A stretch of 13,466 bases of DNA from CAZXCQ01 sp964639275 (GTDB lineage: Bacteria; Desulfobacterota; DSM-4660; Desulfatiglandales; Desulfatiglandaceae): positions 1-13,466 of the forward strand of contig CAZXCQ010000181.1 in NCBI GenBank assembly GCA_964639275.1, written 5' to 3'. The position numbers were made by a program, and so were the translations under genes. The notes beneath the pieces were generated by a model. The model was given only the letters and a program-made list of their open reading frames with translations, had not been told where the DNA came from and made no database searches. Position 1 is the first letter of the stretch, and each line of letters starts with the position of its first letter. Shown in pieces: positions 6,023 through 13,270 of the stretch.

Positions 6023-8671
6023 TCACCAGGTATCAGATTTTACGCTCTCCTTTAATTTGTTGAGTTCTATCAGGGCCTCAAGAGGGGTCATGGAAGAGAT
6101 GTCAAGCCCCCTGATCCATTCCCTCAGTCTCCCATCCTGGGATCCAAAAAGCCCCAATTGCACCATTTCTCCCTTATCCTTTTTGAGTGGTGTCCTGGCC
6201 AGACGGGGCCTGCCTATCTCATCCAACTCCGTCCCCTCAAGGTTGTTGAGAATCTCCTTGGCCCTGGCAATGACACCTTGGGGTAATCCGGCAATCTGTG
6301 CCACCTGTATGCCATAGCTTCGGTTTGTCCCGCCAGGGACGAGTTTTCTCAAAAAGATGATCTGGTCGTTCCACTCCCGGACGGCAATATTGAAATTCTT
6401 TGCCCTCTGTTTTGTACCGACAAGTTCGGTCAGCTCATGATAGTGGGTGGCAAAGAGGGTGCGCACCCCCGCCCCCTTCCTGTCGTGCAGGGCCTCTGCA
6501 ACGGCCCAGGCAATACTGAGGCCGTCGTAGGTGCTTGTGCCGCGTCCGATTTCATCCAGTATGACCAGGCTCCGGGGTGTTGCGTATCGCAGGATGTTGG
6601 CTGTTTCATTCATTTCCACCATAAAGGTACTCTGGCCCTTTGCCAGATCATCAGAGGCACCCACACGGGTAAAGATACGGTCCACGAGGCCTATAACCGC
6701 CTTTGAGGCGGGGACAAAGCTCCCCATCTGCGCCATCAGCACGGTCAAGGCGGTCTGCCTGATGATGGTGGACTTCCCTGCCATATTTGGGCCGGTGATG
6801 ATCAACATCTGCTGTTCGGCTGAATCGAGGCGGATATCATTTGGTACAAAGTCCTCATCTTTGACACTCTGCTCTATGACCGGATGTCTTCCCTCTCGGA
6901 TATCGATTCCGAGGCCGTCGTTGACCTCGGGGCAGACGTAGTTGTTGGTCTCTGCAGCCTCGGCCAGCCCGGCCAGGACGTCGATCTGGGCGATCAGCCC
7001 CGCGGTCTCTTTGATCCGCTGATTGTTAGAGGCTATCTTTTCCCGGATCTTCTCAAAGATCTCCAATTCCATCTCCACCCGTCTCTCTTCGGCCCCCAGC
7101 ACCTGTTCTTCCATGGCCTTTAGGGACTCGGTAATGTAGCGCTCTCCATTGACCAGGGTCTGCTTTCTGATATAGTCCGGGGGCACGAGGTGGAGATTGG
7201 GCTTTGAGATCTGAACGTAATACCCGAAGACCTTGTTAAATCCCACCTTGAGACTTGATATCCCGGTCCTTTTTTGTTCTAAAGCGGCAAATTCGGTTAT
7301 CCAGCTCTTCCCATCGCGGCTCATTGAAATCAGCTTGTCCAGGTCGGCATCATACCCCTCTTTGATGATCCCGCCCTCCCTCAGAGAGACCGGCGGCTCT
7401 TCATGTATGGCCTCTTCGATCAAATCCCCGATGTCCTGAAGGGTATCCAGCCGTGAGGAGATATCGGAGAGTAGTGTGCTCGTTGATCCGCCTATGGCCT
7501 GCTTGATAAACGGAAGCCTTTGTATGGAGGATTTGAGGGCCAAGAGATCCCTTGCATTCGCCCTCCTCAGGGCAATGCGACCGTTTAGACGCTCCAGATC
7601 ATAGATCTCTTCAAATGTCTCTCTGACCCTGTCACGGCCCATCGGATCATCCCTGAACCACGCCACGGCCGCGAGCCGCTTGCGGATCCTGTCCAAATCG
7701 ATGAGGGGATAGGCGATCCATTTCTTTTGGAGACGACTCCCCATAGGGGTAACCGTCCGATCCAGAATCTCAAACAGAGAACCCTTGACCGATTGCCGCC
7801 GCATGGTCTTTAGCAGTTCCAGGTGGGTACAGGTGGACTCGTCGAGTAACATAAAATCGTCTATATGATAGCTGACGATCTCGTTGATATGGCAGGGGAA
7901 CCCCTTCTGGGTGTGCCGGAGATAGTGAACAAGCGCACCGGCCGCCCTGATCCCCTGTGCCATGTCCTGGCATCCAAATCCGGCCAAGGACCTGACACCC
8001 AGTTGCTCCTTCAAGAGGTCCTCGGCCACCCGGGAATCAAATAGATCCTTCTCTAACATCTCCAGCCGATACCGGGAAAGTCCCTTCTGTTTCGATAAGA
8101 GCCCGTTTTCAGGGATTATGAGTTCGGCAGGGTCAATTCTCCCCAACTCGTCCAAGAGCTTCTCAAATGTCTGGACTTCTGTGACGCAAAACTCGCCGGT
8201 TGAGAGTTCCAGGTGGGCCAGGCCGTACATCTCATCTCCGTCCGAGCCGGGATGAGTCCTATCCCGGGCAGGCCCTACGGATATGGCCCCCATATACAGG
8301 TGGGTCTTATTGTCCACATCTCGTTCATCAATGATTGAGCCGGGGGTAACCAGCCTCACCACCTCTCTCTTGACAATTCCCTTGCTGGACTTTGGATCTC
8401 CAGTCTGTTCACAGATCGCAACCTTCCTCCCACTATCCACAAGCTTGCCGACATAGGAACGATAGGCATGATAAGGCACGCCGCACATGGGGACCTTTTC
8501 CCCCCTGTAGGTTCCCCTGGCCGTCAGGGTAATTCCCAGGGTCCTTGCGGCGATCCGCGCATCATTAAAAAACATCTCGTAAAAGTCCCCCATGCGGAAA
8601 AACAGGATAGCATCAGGATATTCTTCCTTGATGCGCATATATTGCCGCAACATGGGTGTGAGCTGCGTCAT
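6023..8671 (-). CDS. mutS: DNA mismatch repair protein MutS
   Basis: MutS recognises mispaired and small looped bases as a dimer and recruits MutL. From ATG 8671 the product is 882 aa (E. coli 853). The mismatch-inserting Phe-X-Glu motif is FYE at residues 30-32 (RMGDFYEMF). The connector, lever and clamp regions follow. The C-terminal ATPase has Walker A GPNMAGKST (Lys633), Walker B LVILDEIGRG (Asp706, Glu707) and the downstream STYDGLSIAWAVAEAL and FATHYHELTEL segments. The frame continues upstream, but ATG 8671 has an AAAAGGG ribosome binding site and begins MTQLTPMLRQY, the usual MutS N-terminus. It is a MutS1 repair enzyme, not a MutS2. It sits 94 bp downstream of lapB and 70 bp upstream of the amidase; no mutL is in the window. 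Confidence 0.97.
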   Translation of the reverse strand: MTQLTPMLRQYMRIKEEYPDAILFFRMGDFYEMFFNDARIAARTLGITLTARGTYRGEKVPMCGVPYHAYRSYVGKLVDSGRKVAICEQTGDPKSSKGIVKREVVRLVTPGSIIDERDVDNKTHLYMGAISVGPARDRTHPGSDGDEMYGLAHLELSTGEFCVTEVQTFEKLLDELGRIDPAELIIPENGLLSKQKGLSRYRLEMLEKDLFDSRVAEDLLKEQLGVRSLAGFGCQDMAQGIRAAGALVHYLRHTQKGFPCHINEIVSYHIDDFMLLDESTCTHLELLKTMRRQSVKGSLFEILDRTVTPMGSRLQKKWIAYPLIDLDRIRKRLAAVAWFRDDPMGRDRVRETFEEIYDLERLNGRIALRRANARDLLALKSSIQRLPFIKQAIGGSTSTLLSDISSRLDTLQDIGDLIEEAIHEEPPVSLREGGIIKEGYDADLDKLISMSRDGKSWITEFAALEQKRTGISSLKVGFNKVFGYYVQISKPNLHLVPPDYIRKQTLVNGERYITESLKAMEEQVLGAEERRVEMELEIFEKIREKIASNNQRIKETAGLIAQIDVLAGLAEAAETNNYVCPEVNDGLGIDIREGRHPVIEQSVKDEDFVPNDIRLDSAEQQMLIITGPNMAGKSTIIRQTALTVLMAQMGSFVPASKAVIGLVDRIFTRVGASDDLAKGQSTFMVEMNETANILRYATPRSLVILDEIGRGTSTYDGLSIAWAVAEALHDRKGAGVRTLFATHYHELTELVGTKQRAKNFNIAVREWNDQIIFLRKLVPGGTNRSYGIQVAQIAGLPQGVIARAKEILNNLEGTELDEIGRPRLARTPLKKDKGEMVQLGLFGSQDGRLREWIRGLDISSMTPLEALIELNKLKESVKSDTW

Positions 8672-8765
8672 CTGATTACCCTTTTGTATCCTGTTATTGC
8701 CACCTTCACTGCAACAACCCCAAGCCCCAAGAGCCCATGCCACACCTTTACCCCTGCCGATACGC
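8672..8765 (-). other. lapB-mutS spacer with a leader hairpin
   Basis: On the transcribed (minus) strand GTTGTTGC (rc of 8711-8718) can pair with GCAATAAC (rc of 8693-8700) across a 10-nt loop, with one G-U pair in an 8-bp stem. The structure ends about 22 nt before the mutS ATG, just upstream of the AAAAGGG ribosome binding site. It has no T tract, so it is not an obvious terminator. It could influence mutS translation or mRNA stability, or be fortuitous. Confidence 0.35.
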
Positions 8766-9986
8766 TTAAGAGGCCTCTATCACAGTCCCTCCAGAGTTGA
8801 TCAGATCAATTGTATCCCAGTTCTTGCACTGGGGGCATTGCCATTGAAGCTCCTTTGGCGAGAACCCGCATTGTTTACATTGGAATCTGAGATAGGGCAT
8901 TGTTAGATACTGGATAAGCTCCTTATAGGCCGTCAGGGCCTCGTCCTCTTTTCCCTGGGCCAGCAATATCTCCCCTTTGAACCTCCTGGCCTCCCAGAAT
9001 GTGGGGGCCAGTTCCAGGGCACTGGATATCTCCCCCAGGGCACCCTCAATGTCGTTTTCATTATAGAGATAACGGGCGAGCGCCAAATGAGTAAATGCAT
9101 CGGAGTTCAACTCCGAACACTCCCTCAAAAAGATCTCGACCGGTTTTAGGTTCTCCATCCTTGAGTAGGCGCCTTCGAGACGGCGATAGGCAAGGAAGGT
9201 AAACTGAGGCATCTCTTCCACGACCTTTTTCCATACGGATATGGCCTTCTTGTATTCCCGGTTGGCAAAATGGAGATCACCCAGGTGAAGGTAGGCGTCC
9301 ACACACTCCTTGTGAGTGGCTATGGCCTTGGTAAAAAAAGAGTTTGCCTTGTTCAGCTCTCCCTTTTGCTGGTGGAACTTCCCCATCTCGACCAGATGGT
9401 GGGCCAGGATGTGATCATGGTCCCCTTTGGCCAGCCGGGCAATCTTCTGCCGTGTCCGAAAGGCATTTTCCCAGTCCCTTAGTTCCTCATAGATCCTTTC
9501 CATCTCTTGCAGGGCCTTCAGATTGGTGGGGTCCTTCTGTACCAGCTTTTGGAATGTGCTCAGCGCGCGGTTCAAAAAGCCACCCTTGCGATAATCCAGG
9601 CCCAGATCCAAAAGGGCCTGAAGGGCGATCTGCTTATCGATGGTTGGTCTCAAAATGATATTCTGGCGGATACGGATTGCCCTGTCGATGTCGCCTTTTG
9701 ATCGGTACAGGTTACCAAGGGCCACATAGGTCTCTACCGTATCAGAGTTGACCTGAACCGACTTGGTGAATTCTTCGATCGCCTGGTCATGGTCGTTGGA
9801 AAGGATGTATTGGATTCCTTTAAAGAAGGACTTATCCCCCTTATCGGGAGTCGCCTTTTTTGGCCCTGAACCGGGGGTACGACGGATACCCCAACCGATA
9901 ATCAGGCCCACTGCCAGGGCAATGATAGCGGCCAAAAGGACCTGCAGGTTACCGGGTTCAGCAAGCCATAGCCATAAGGAATGCAA
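8766..9986 (-). CDS. lapB: LapB (YciM)-type TPR protein, LPS assembly regulator
   Basis: The 406-aa product (E. coli LapB 389) has an N-terminal membrane anchor (about residues 12-34, QVLLAAIIALAVGLIIGWGI). A long array of tetratricopeptide repeats runs from about residue 50 to 360. A C-terminal rubredoxin-like metal-binding module has four cysteines, C370-X2-C373 and C384-X2-C387 (CKQCGF...CPQC). That domain order defines LapB, which in E. coli works with FtsH to degrade LpxC and so limits LPS synthesis. The start is TTG at 9986, supported by a purine-rich GGGGAGAGGAG about 10 nt upstream; no ATG fits. lapA lies upstream, but 297 bp separate the genes from stop to start, far more than expected for this usually tight pair. 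Confidence 0.93.
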   Translation of the reverse strand: MHSLWLWLAEPGNLQVLLAAIIALAVGLIIGWGIRRTPGSGPKKATPDKGDKSFFKGIQYILSNDHDQAIEEFTKSVQVNSDTVETYVALGNLYRSKGDIDRAIRIRQNIILRPTIDKQIALQALLDLGLDYRKGGFLNRALSTFQKLVQKDPTNLKALQEMERIYEELRDWENAFRTRQKIARLAKGDHDHILAHHLVEMGKFHQQKGELNKANSFFTKAIATHKECVDAYLHLGDLHFANREYKKAISVWKKVVEEMPQFTFLAYRRLEGAYSRMENLKPVEIFLRECSELNSDAFTHLALARYLYNENDIEGALGEISSALELAPTFWEARRFKGEILLAQGKEDEALTAYKELIQYLTMPYLRFQCKQCGFSPKELQWQCPQCKNWDTIDLINSGGTVIEAS

Positions 9987-10010
9987 GTTGAAATATCTCC
10001 TCTCCCCTGA

Positions 10011-10106
10011 TTACCCTTTAAAATTACCCGATCCCCCGGCCGTGCCGCTTTCTTCCACCCCAACCCTATCCGGGGGATACCTGGCCTTCCTGACACTCCC
10101 CTGCAT
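10011..10106 (-). CDS. Doubtful 31-aa ORF before lapB
   Basis: ATG 10106 has a good ribosome binding site (GAGGGGG, 4 nt away) and overlaps the stop of the preceding small ORF as TAATG. The 31-residue product is rich in Gly, Arg and Val and resembles nothing I recognise. The inverted repeat 10031-10078 lies inside it. It ends just before the lapB ribosome binding site, so it might act as a leader peptide or coupling ORF, or it may simply be non-coding spacer. Confidence 0.2.
   Translation of the reverse strand: MQGSVRKARYPPDRVGVEESGTAGGSGNFKG
10031..10078 (-). repeat. Perfect 9-bp inverted repeat in the lapA-lapB spacer
   Basis: ATCCCCCGG (10031-10039) and CCGGGGGAT (10070-10078) are perfect 9-bp arms separated by 30 nt. 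In the lapA-lapB transcript this would form a very GC-rich stem about 50 nt before the lapB start codon. No T tract follows on the minus strand, so it is not a canonical intrinsic terminator. An mRNA-stability or processing element, or a translational control structure, is possible. Confidence 0.5.
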
Positions 10107-10270
10107 TATGCCCCCTCATGAACACAGGATTCAGAGGGCCATTTCTTCTCTTTGTATATGATGAGATTGCCCGCTCCATATTGGGTAAACACTTGATCAG
10201 GGGGGAAGGCTGGCAGTGCTCCCGAGCCCTTCAATTCGGAGCAGATTATGCCGGACGGATCTAAACTCAA
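10106..10270 (-). CDS. Possible 54-aa ORF in the lapA-lapB spacer
   Basis: An open frame begins at TTG 10270, 13 bp after the lapA stop, and ends at 10106. It would encode 54 residues, with segments such as GIICSELKG and AGNLIIYKEKKWP that look protein-like, and two cysteines. No ATG or GTG start exists upstream in this frame, and only a weak purine stretch precedes the TTG. Its stop overlaps the ATG of a second small ORF (TAATG). I do not recognise the product. It may be a real small gene, a decayed one, or a chance frame in a long spacer. Confidence 0.25.
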   Translation of the reverse strand: MSLDPSGIICSELKGSGALPAFPPDQVFTQYGAGNLIIYKEKKWPSESCVHEGA

Positions 10271-10283
10271 AAGGGGTCTTTCT

Positions 10284-10628
10284 TTATGTTTTTGGAGCTT
10301 GCTCAGAGCCCATATCTTCGGTGGTTACGGGTAGATTCCTCAAGGAACTCAGTTCCTTATCCTTTTCTGTGACATCCCTCATGAGGGTTCGGATTTGTCT
10401 CTTGAGACGGAGACGCTCGGTGATTCCATACAATCCTGAAGCAAGGACACCGATAATAAAAGTGATGATTGCTATGAGGGAGAGGGGCACCTGGGAGGTC
10501 TGATAATTTAAAAAACCAAGGTTGATCTTAAAGGTTACAGGGGTTGCCAGGGCATCATAATTTTGAACAGCCAGGATCACAACAAGCAACAAGAACAATA
10601 TCACAAGTATCACCTTTACGTTCTTCAT
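10284..10628 (-). CDS. lapA: LapA (DUF1049)-family inner-membrane protein
   Basis: This 114-aa protein has two membrane spans (about residues 5-22, VILVILFLLLVVILAV, and 49-68, PLSLIAIITFIIGVLASGLY). They flank a short periplasmic loop beginning with the typical AVQN motif, and a charged, coiled-coil-prone cytoplasmic tail follows. The architecture and the position upstream of lapB identify LapA (YciS), the small partner of LapB in LPS assembly. The start ATG 10628 follows a strong GGAGGT with ideal spacing and overlaps the stop of the HIT gene by one base (TGATG). A GTG at 10631 is possible but too close to the ribosome binding site. Translational coupling to the HIT gene is likely. Confidence 0.87.
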   Translation of the reverse strand: MKNVKVILVILFLLLVVILAVQNYDALATPVTFKINLGFLNYQTSQVPLSLIAIITFIIGVLASGLYGITERLRLKRQIRTLMRDVTEKDKELSSLRNLPVTTEDMGSEQAPKT

Positions 10629-11134
10629 CACTTACCTCCAGGATCTAATTTGAGTTCTTCAAAATGGAGTAAGAGCCTGCGATAGGTCTCTTTAATGTGC
10701 TCGGGAATGACTCTGACTTCCGCAAACACCGCCATAAAATTGGTATCCCCATTCCAGCGCGGTACAATGTGAAAATGGATATGTTCCGCCATGCCAGCCC
10801 CGGCGACCTTACCGAGGTTCAATCCTATGTTAAATCCTTCGGGTTTCATTACCCTTTTCAAGATCCCGATGGCCCTGCCAACCGTGCCCAGGAGATCCAG
10901 CGTCTCCTCTTGTGAAAGCGACTCCAGGTCCGGCACATGACTCACCGGTGCCACCAAGAGGTGTCCATTGATATATGGGAAACGATTCATCATGACCATG
11001 GTCAGAGATCCCAGGTGCAAGATGAGCCGTGCCTCGTCTTGGCTCCTATCGTGGCCGGGGCAGAAGATGCAAGGCCCCCTCCTCTGGTCTGAAAGGATGT
11101 ATTCCATTCTCCATGGTGCCCAGAGCGCCTTCAT
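10628..11134 (-). CDS. HIT-family nucleotide-binding protein
   Basis: The 168-aa product has the histidine-triad signature HIHFHIVP with His118, His120 and His122; the middle one is the expected nucleophile for nucleotidyl transfer or hydrolysis. It opens with LWAPWRMEYI and a zinc-type CIFC pair (Cys22, Cys25) typical of the Ap4A hydrolase/phosphorylase-like HIT branch. A dinucleoside polyphosphate or AMP-conjugate substrate is inferred; the true substrate cannot be read from sequence. ATG 11134 is chosen because GAGGGG lies 5 nt upstream and relatives start similarly. A GTG at 11146 that overlaps the preceding stop (GTGA) is the alternative. It is tightly packed between the phosphoesterase gene and lapA. 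Confidence 0.88.
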   Translation of the reverse strand: MKALWAPWRMEYILSDQRRGPCIFCPGHDRSQDEARLILHLGSLTMVMMNRFPYINGHLLVAPVSHVPDLESLSQEETLDLLGTVGRAIGILKRVMKPEGFNIGLNLGKVAGAGMAEHIHFHIVPRWNGDTNFMAVFAEVRVIPEHIKETYRRLLLHFEELKLDPGGK

Positions 11135-11142
11135 ACGGCCCC

Positions 11143-11625
11143 TCACAATGTAACGATTTCCCCGCGGATTCTGCCAGAAATCTCTAACATGCCGATTGTG
11201 TGTCTGGATGAAGAAGAATAACCCGTTGCAGTTCCGGGATTGAACAGGAGCACCCCTTGCCTTACCCTATTGGCCGCATGGTGTGAATGGCCGTAAACGA
11301 TGACATCAACGTCTTGAAATTCGGACCAGATACGATCCTCAAGACCCGCGGCAGATCCCCACCCGTGGATCAGTCCCATGCGATATTGCCCCAATTCCAC
11401 GATTTTTTTTCCGGGAAGGAGCTCCTTTACCTCATAGGGATCCATGTTTCCATGCACCCCATGAAATGTCTTTTTGCTCAAGAAGTCAATGACTTCAGGG
11501 GAAACAATGTCGCCCGCATGGAGAATAACGTCTTTTTCAGCCAGGTAATTATCATAGATTTCCCTGAGCTCTTTAGTCACCCGGTGTAGGTGCGTATCCG
11601 AAAGGACTCCGATCTTCATCATCAT
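11143..11625 (-). CDS. YfcE/MJ0936-type metallophosphoesterase
   Basis: This product of about 160 aa is a small calcineurin-like phosphoesterase. The metal-binding motifs appear in order: VLSDTH (Asp10, His12), HAGDI, HGNMD, HGWG and GHSHH. Enzymes of this size act as cytoplasmic phosphodiesterases with two metal ions, but their natural substrates are mostly unknown. Three consecutive ATGs (11625, 11622, 11619) and an upstream TTG (11631) are possible starts, and none has a clear Shine-Dalgarno. I give the first ATG. It is the first gene of the minus-strand block, behind the candidate promoter at 11735-11762, and its stop nearly abuts the HIT gene. Confidence 0.88.
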   Translation of the reverse strand: MMMKIGVLSDTHLHRVTKELREIYDNYLAEKDVILHAGDIVSPEVIDFLSKKTFHGVHGNMDPYEVKELLPGKKIVELGQYRMGLIHGWGSAAGLEDRIWSEFQDVDVIVYGHSHHAANRVRQGVLLFNPGTATGYSSSSRHTIGMLEISGRIRGEIVTL

Positions 11626-11734
11626 GATCAAAAGGTCTCGGTTCAGCCTACCCGGCTCCAGGGCAAAACATCCGTGCCCAGGGCCAAAAGCAACAAACCC
11701 AAAGATTTTCTAAACAGTGATCTGGGTCAGAAGG

Positions 11735-11762
11735 AGTATACCAGCCTAAAAAAAAAAGACAA
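11735..11762 (-). promoter_or_regulatory. Candidate promoter of the phosphoesterase-HIT-lapA block
   Basis: On the minus strand TTGTCT (11757-11762) is followed by a 16-bp, T-rich spacer and TATACT (11735-11740). These match four and five of the six consensus positions. The start would be near 11728, about 100 nt before the phosphoesterase start. Confidence 0.45.
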
Positions 11763-11790
11763 GGGCTAATCTGGTGGGTGTCAAAATCGT

Positions 11791-11819
11791 TTGACTCGGA
11801 GAGATTTCTTTTGTATTTC
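11791..11819 (+). promoter_or_regulatory. Weak candidate promoter toward the fmdB-like gene
   Basis: TTGACT (11791-11796), a 17-bp spacer and TATTTC (11814-11819) preceded by TTG give a good -35 but a poor -10. Transcription would start near 11826, leaving about 170 nt of leader before ATG 11999. Confidence 0.25.
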
Positions 11820-11998
11820 AGACAGGTATGACAGGCCATTGTCTTCGGGACTGCGTTATCCTCTCAGGCCTTGTTGGGCATGCGATGGCGTCGGCTATTT
11901 AAGGCTACATGAGGGGGATTAGCTATTTGCGGATAGTGAAAGTCTTGTTGAATGATCAATCTTGAGCCAAAAATTGGCACCGCTATGAGGTAAAAGCC

Positions 11999-12487
11999 AT
12001 GCCGATCTATGAGTTCTATTGCCAGAAATGTCACATGATCTTTAACTTCTTCTCCAAATCGGTCAACACAGAGAAAAGACCAATGTGCCCCAAGTGCCAG
12101 GAAATCAAACTGGAGCGTCGCGTCTCAGTCTTTGTCACCCCTCGAAATCGAGGAGACACCGAAGAAGGGCCTCTCCCTGATCTGGATGAAAGCAAGATGG
12201 AGAGGGCAATGAATCTCCTTGCAAGGGAGGCGGAACATTTGGATGAAGATGATCCCCGACAGGCGGCAAACCTGATGCGTAAATTGACAGACATGACCGG
12301 ACTGGATCTAGGCCCCGGCATGGAGGAAGCCCTGAGTAGAATGGAGGCGGGAGAAGATCCAGAAAAGATCGAGGCGGAGATGGGAGATATTCTTGAGGGA
12401 GAAGATCCCTTTGGTTTTAAAGAAAAATCAGCCAGAGCCCTTAAGACCCGCCCCCCAAGGATTGATGAAAAGCTCTATGACCTCTAA
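11999..12487 (+). CDS. FmdB-type zinc-ribbon protein with long acidic C-terminal tail
   Basis: The 162-aa product starts MPIYEFYCQKC, the signature of the FmdB/CxxC_CxxC_SSSS putative regulatory family. It has a four-cysteine zinc ribbon (Cys8, Cys11, Cys30, Cys33). Most family members are 70-110 aa; here about 120 further residues form a highly charged, Glu/Asp-rich, probably helical tail (MERAMNLLAREAEHLDEDD and MEEALSRMEAGEDPEKIEAE). The namesake FmdB was proposed to regulate a formamidase operon, but the biochemical role of the family is unproven. A function in transcription is possible, not shown. The start is ATG 11999 with GAGG 8 nt upstream. The gene is monocistronic and convergent with the UPF0280 gene. 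Confidence 0.85.
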   Translation: MPIYEFYCQKCHMIFNFFSKSVNTEKRPMCPKCQEIKLERRVSVFVTPRNRGDTEEGPLPDLDESKMERAMNLLAREAEHLDEDDPRQAANLMRKLTDMTGLDLGPGMEEALSRMEAGEDPEKIEAEMGDILEGEDPFGFKEKSARALKTRPPRIDEKLYDL

Positions 12488-12538
12488 ACACGGGAAGCCT
12501 GGTTAGCCCATCGCGGCTGATCTCCTTGACCCGAATTC

Positions 12539-13270
12539 TCACAGCCCCACCAGTTCAATGTCTCCCCAGGTTGCCATCTTGTCCTTTACAATGGCCACCC
12601 CACCCATGATCCCATCTATTCGGTCTGCCCATTCGGCAACTCTTTCCAGGTCGCTCCTTTTCTTGACCCTGTTACCGAGGGCAGTTGCAGCGCTATCTGC
12701 CAGGGCCGTTGAAGAAGAAAGGACGCAGATTACATCTGCGATCCCTCGACTCAGTGAATGGCCAACAGTTCCAGACGAAGAGCAGACTCCCAGTGGCATC
12801 TGAGGGACATGGATCAAAAGGCCAACCCTTTCACTGAGTGGGGAATTCCCGGCAAAGATGGATACTGTCACATCCCGATTGGCCTTCAAGAAAATATCCC
12901 CTCCGTTCTCAACAATGACCTGATCGGTCAGATTGAGAAGACCGATTCCCACATGCTGGGCTATTGCACCCGCCACAGCGGCCATTGGCCCCACACCGGC
13001 CTCTCTCGCTGCCTCGATCATATCTCTGACCACGGCAGGCGCTAATGGGTCTAACCCATAGGGTAACAGGGCTGTTGAAAACTCCGGATGACTCCTGATG
13101 TACGTCTCAAGCTGGTGCCTGCAATCCAGGACCAGGTCTCTGGTCTCCTTTTCCAGATTTCTGTCAGCACTGACCCATAGATCGGTTTCCCTGACCACCA
13201 CGCCAAAAGAGACCAGATCCTTGACACAGGTCCTCTCTCTGTATGTGCGCTCTTCGTAAGGTCTCAGCAT
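12539..13270 (-). CDS. UPF0280 (DUF375) family protein, ApbE-like fold
   Basis: The 243-aa product has the conserved features I associate with UPF0280: GPMAAVAGAIAQHVG (residues 94-108), VIVENGGDIFL (118-128), the serine-rich CSSSGTVGHSLS (about 166-177) and a closing Asp-rich segment. The NGGDI motif and overall pattern resemble ApbE flavin transferases, to which the family is structurally related. No ApbE-type function has been established for it, and the family is frequent in methanogenic archaea and sulfate-reducing bacteria. There is no signal peptide, so it is probably cytoplasmic. ATG 13270 is supported by GGGAGG 5 nt upstream. The gene stands alone here, convergent with the fmdB-like gene 51 bp away. 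Confidence 0.87.
   Translation of the reverse strand: MLRPYEERTYRERTCVKDLVSFGVVVRETDLWVSADRNLEKETRDLVLDCRHQLETYIRSHPEFSTALLPYGLDPLAPAVVRDMIEAAREAGVGPMAAVAGAIAQHVGIGLLNLTDQVIVENGGDIFLKANRDVTVSIFAGNSPLSERVGLLIHVPQMPLGVCSSSGTVGHSLSRGIADVICVLSSSTALADSAATALGNRVKKRSDLERVAEWADRIDGIMGGVAIVKDKMATWGDIELVGL

Larger units (their letters stand above)
11626..11998. other. Divergent intergenic region between the phosphoesterase and fmdB-like genes
   Basis: This 373-bp stretch separates two divergent genes. It holds candidate promoters on both strands, a run of eleven A (plus strand, 11748-11757 and flank), and a small palindrome GCCAA-AAA-TTGGC (11966-11978) just ahead of the fmdB-like ribosome binding site. 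A 63-codon minus-strand frame (11648-11839) spans the predicted promoter and lacks protein-like composition, so I do not call it. I recognise no RNA gene here. Confidence 0.5.

Noticed and set aside
11648..11839. 63-codon minus-strand frame upstream of the phosphoesterase
   Set aside because: It spans the predicted promoter, is rich in Cys/Trp/Pro, has no ribosome binding site, and does not resemble a coding sequence.
11975..11990. Possible sigma-54 promoter (TGGCAC-like) before the fmdB-like gene
   Set aside because: The TGGCAC box is present, but the -12 TTGC/GC at the required spacing is missing.
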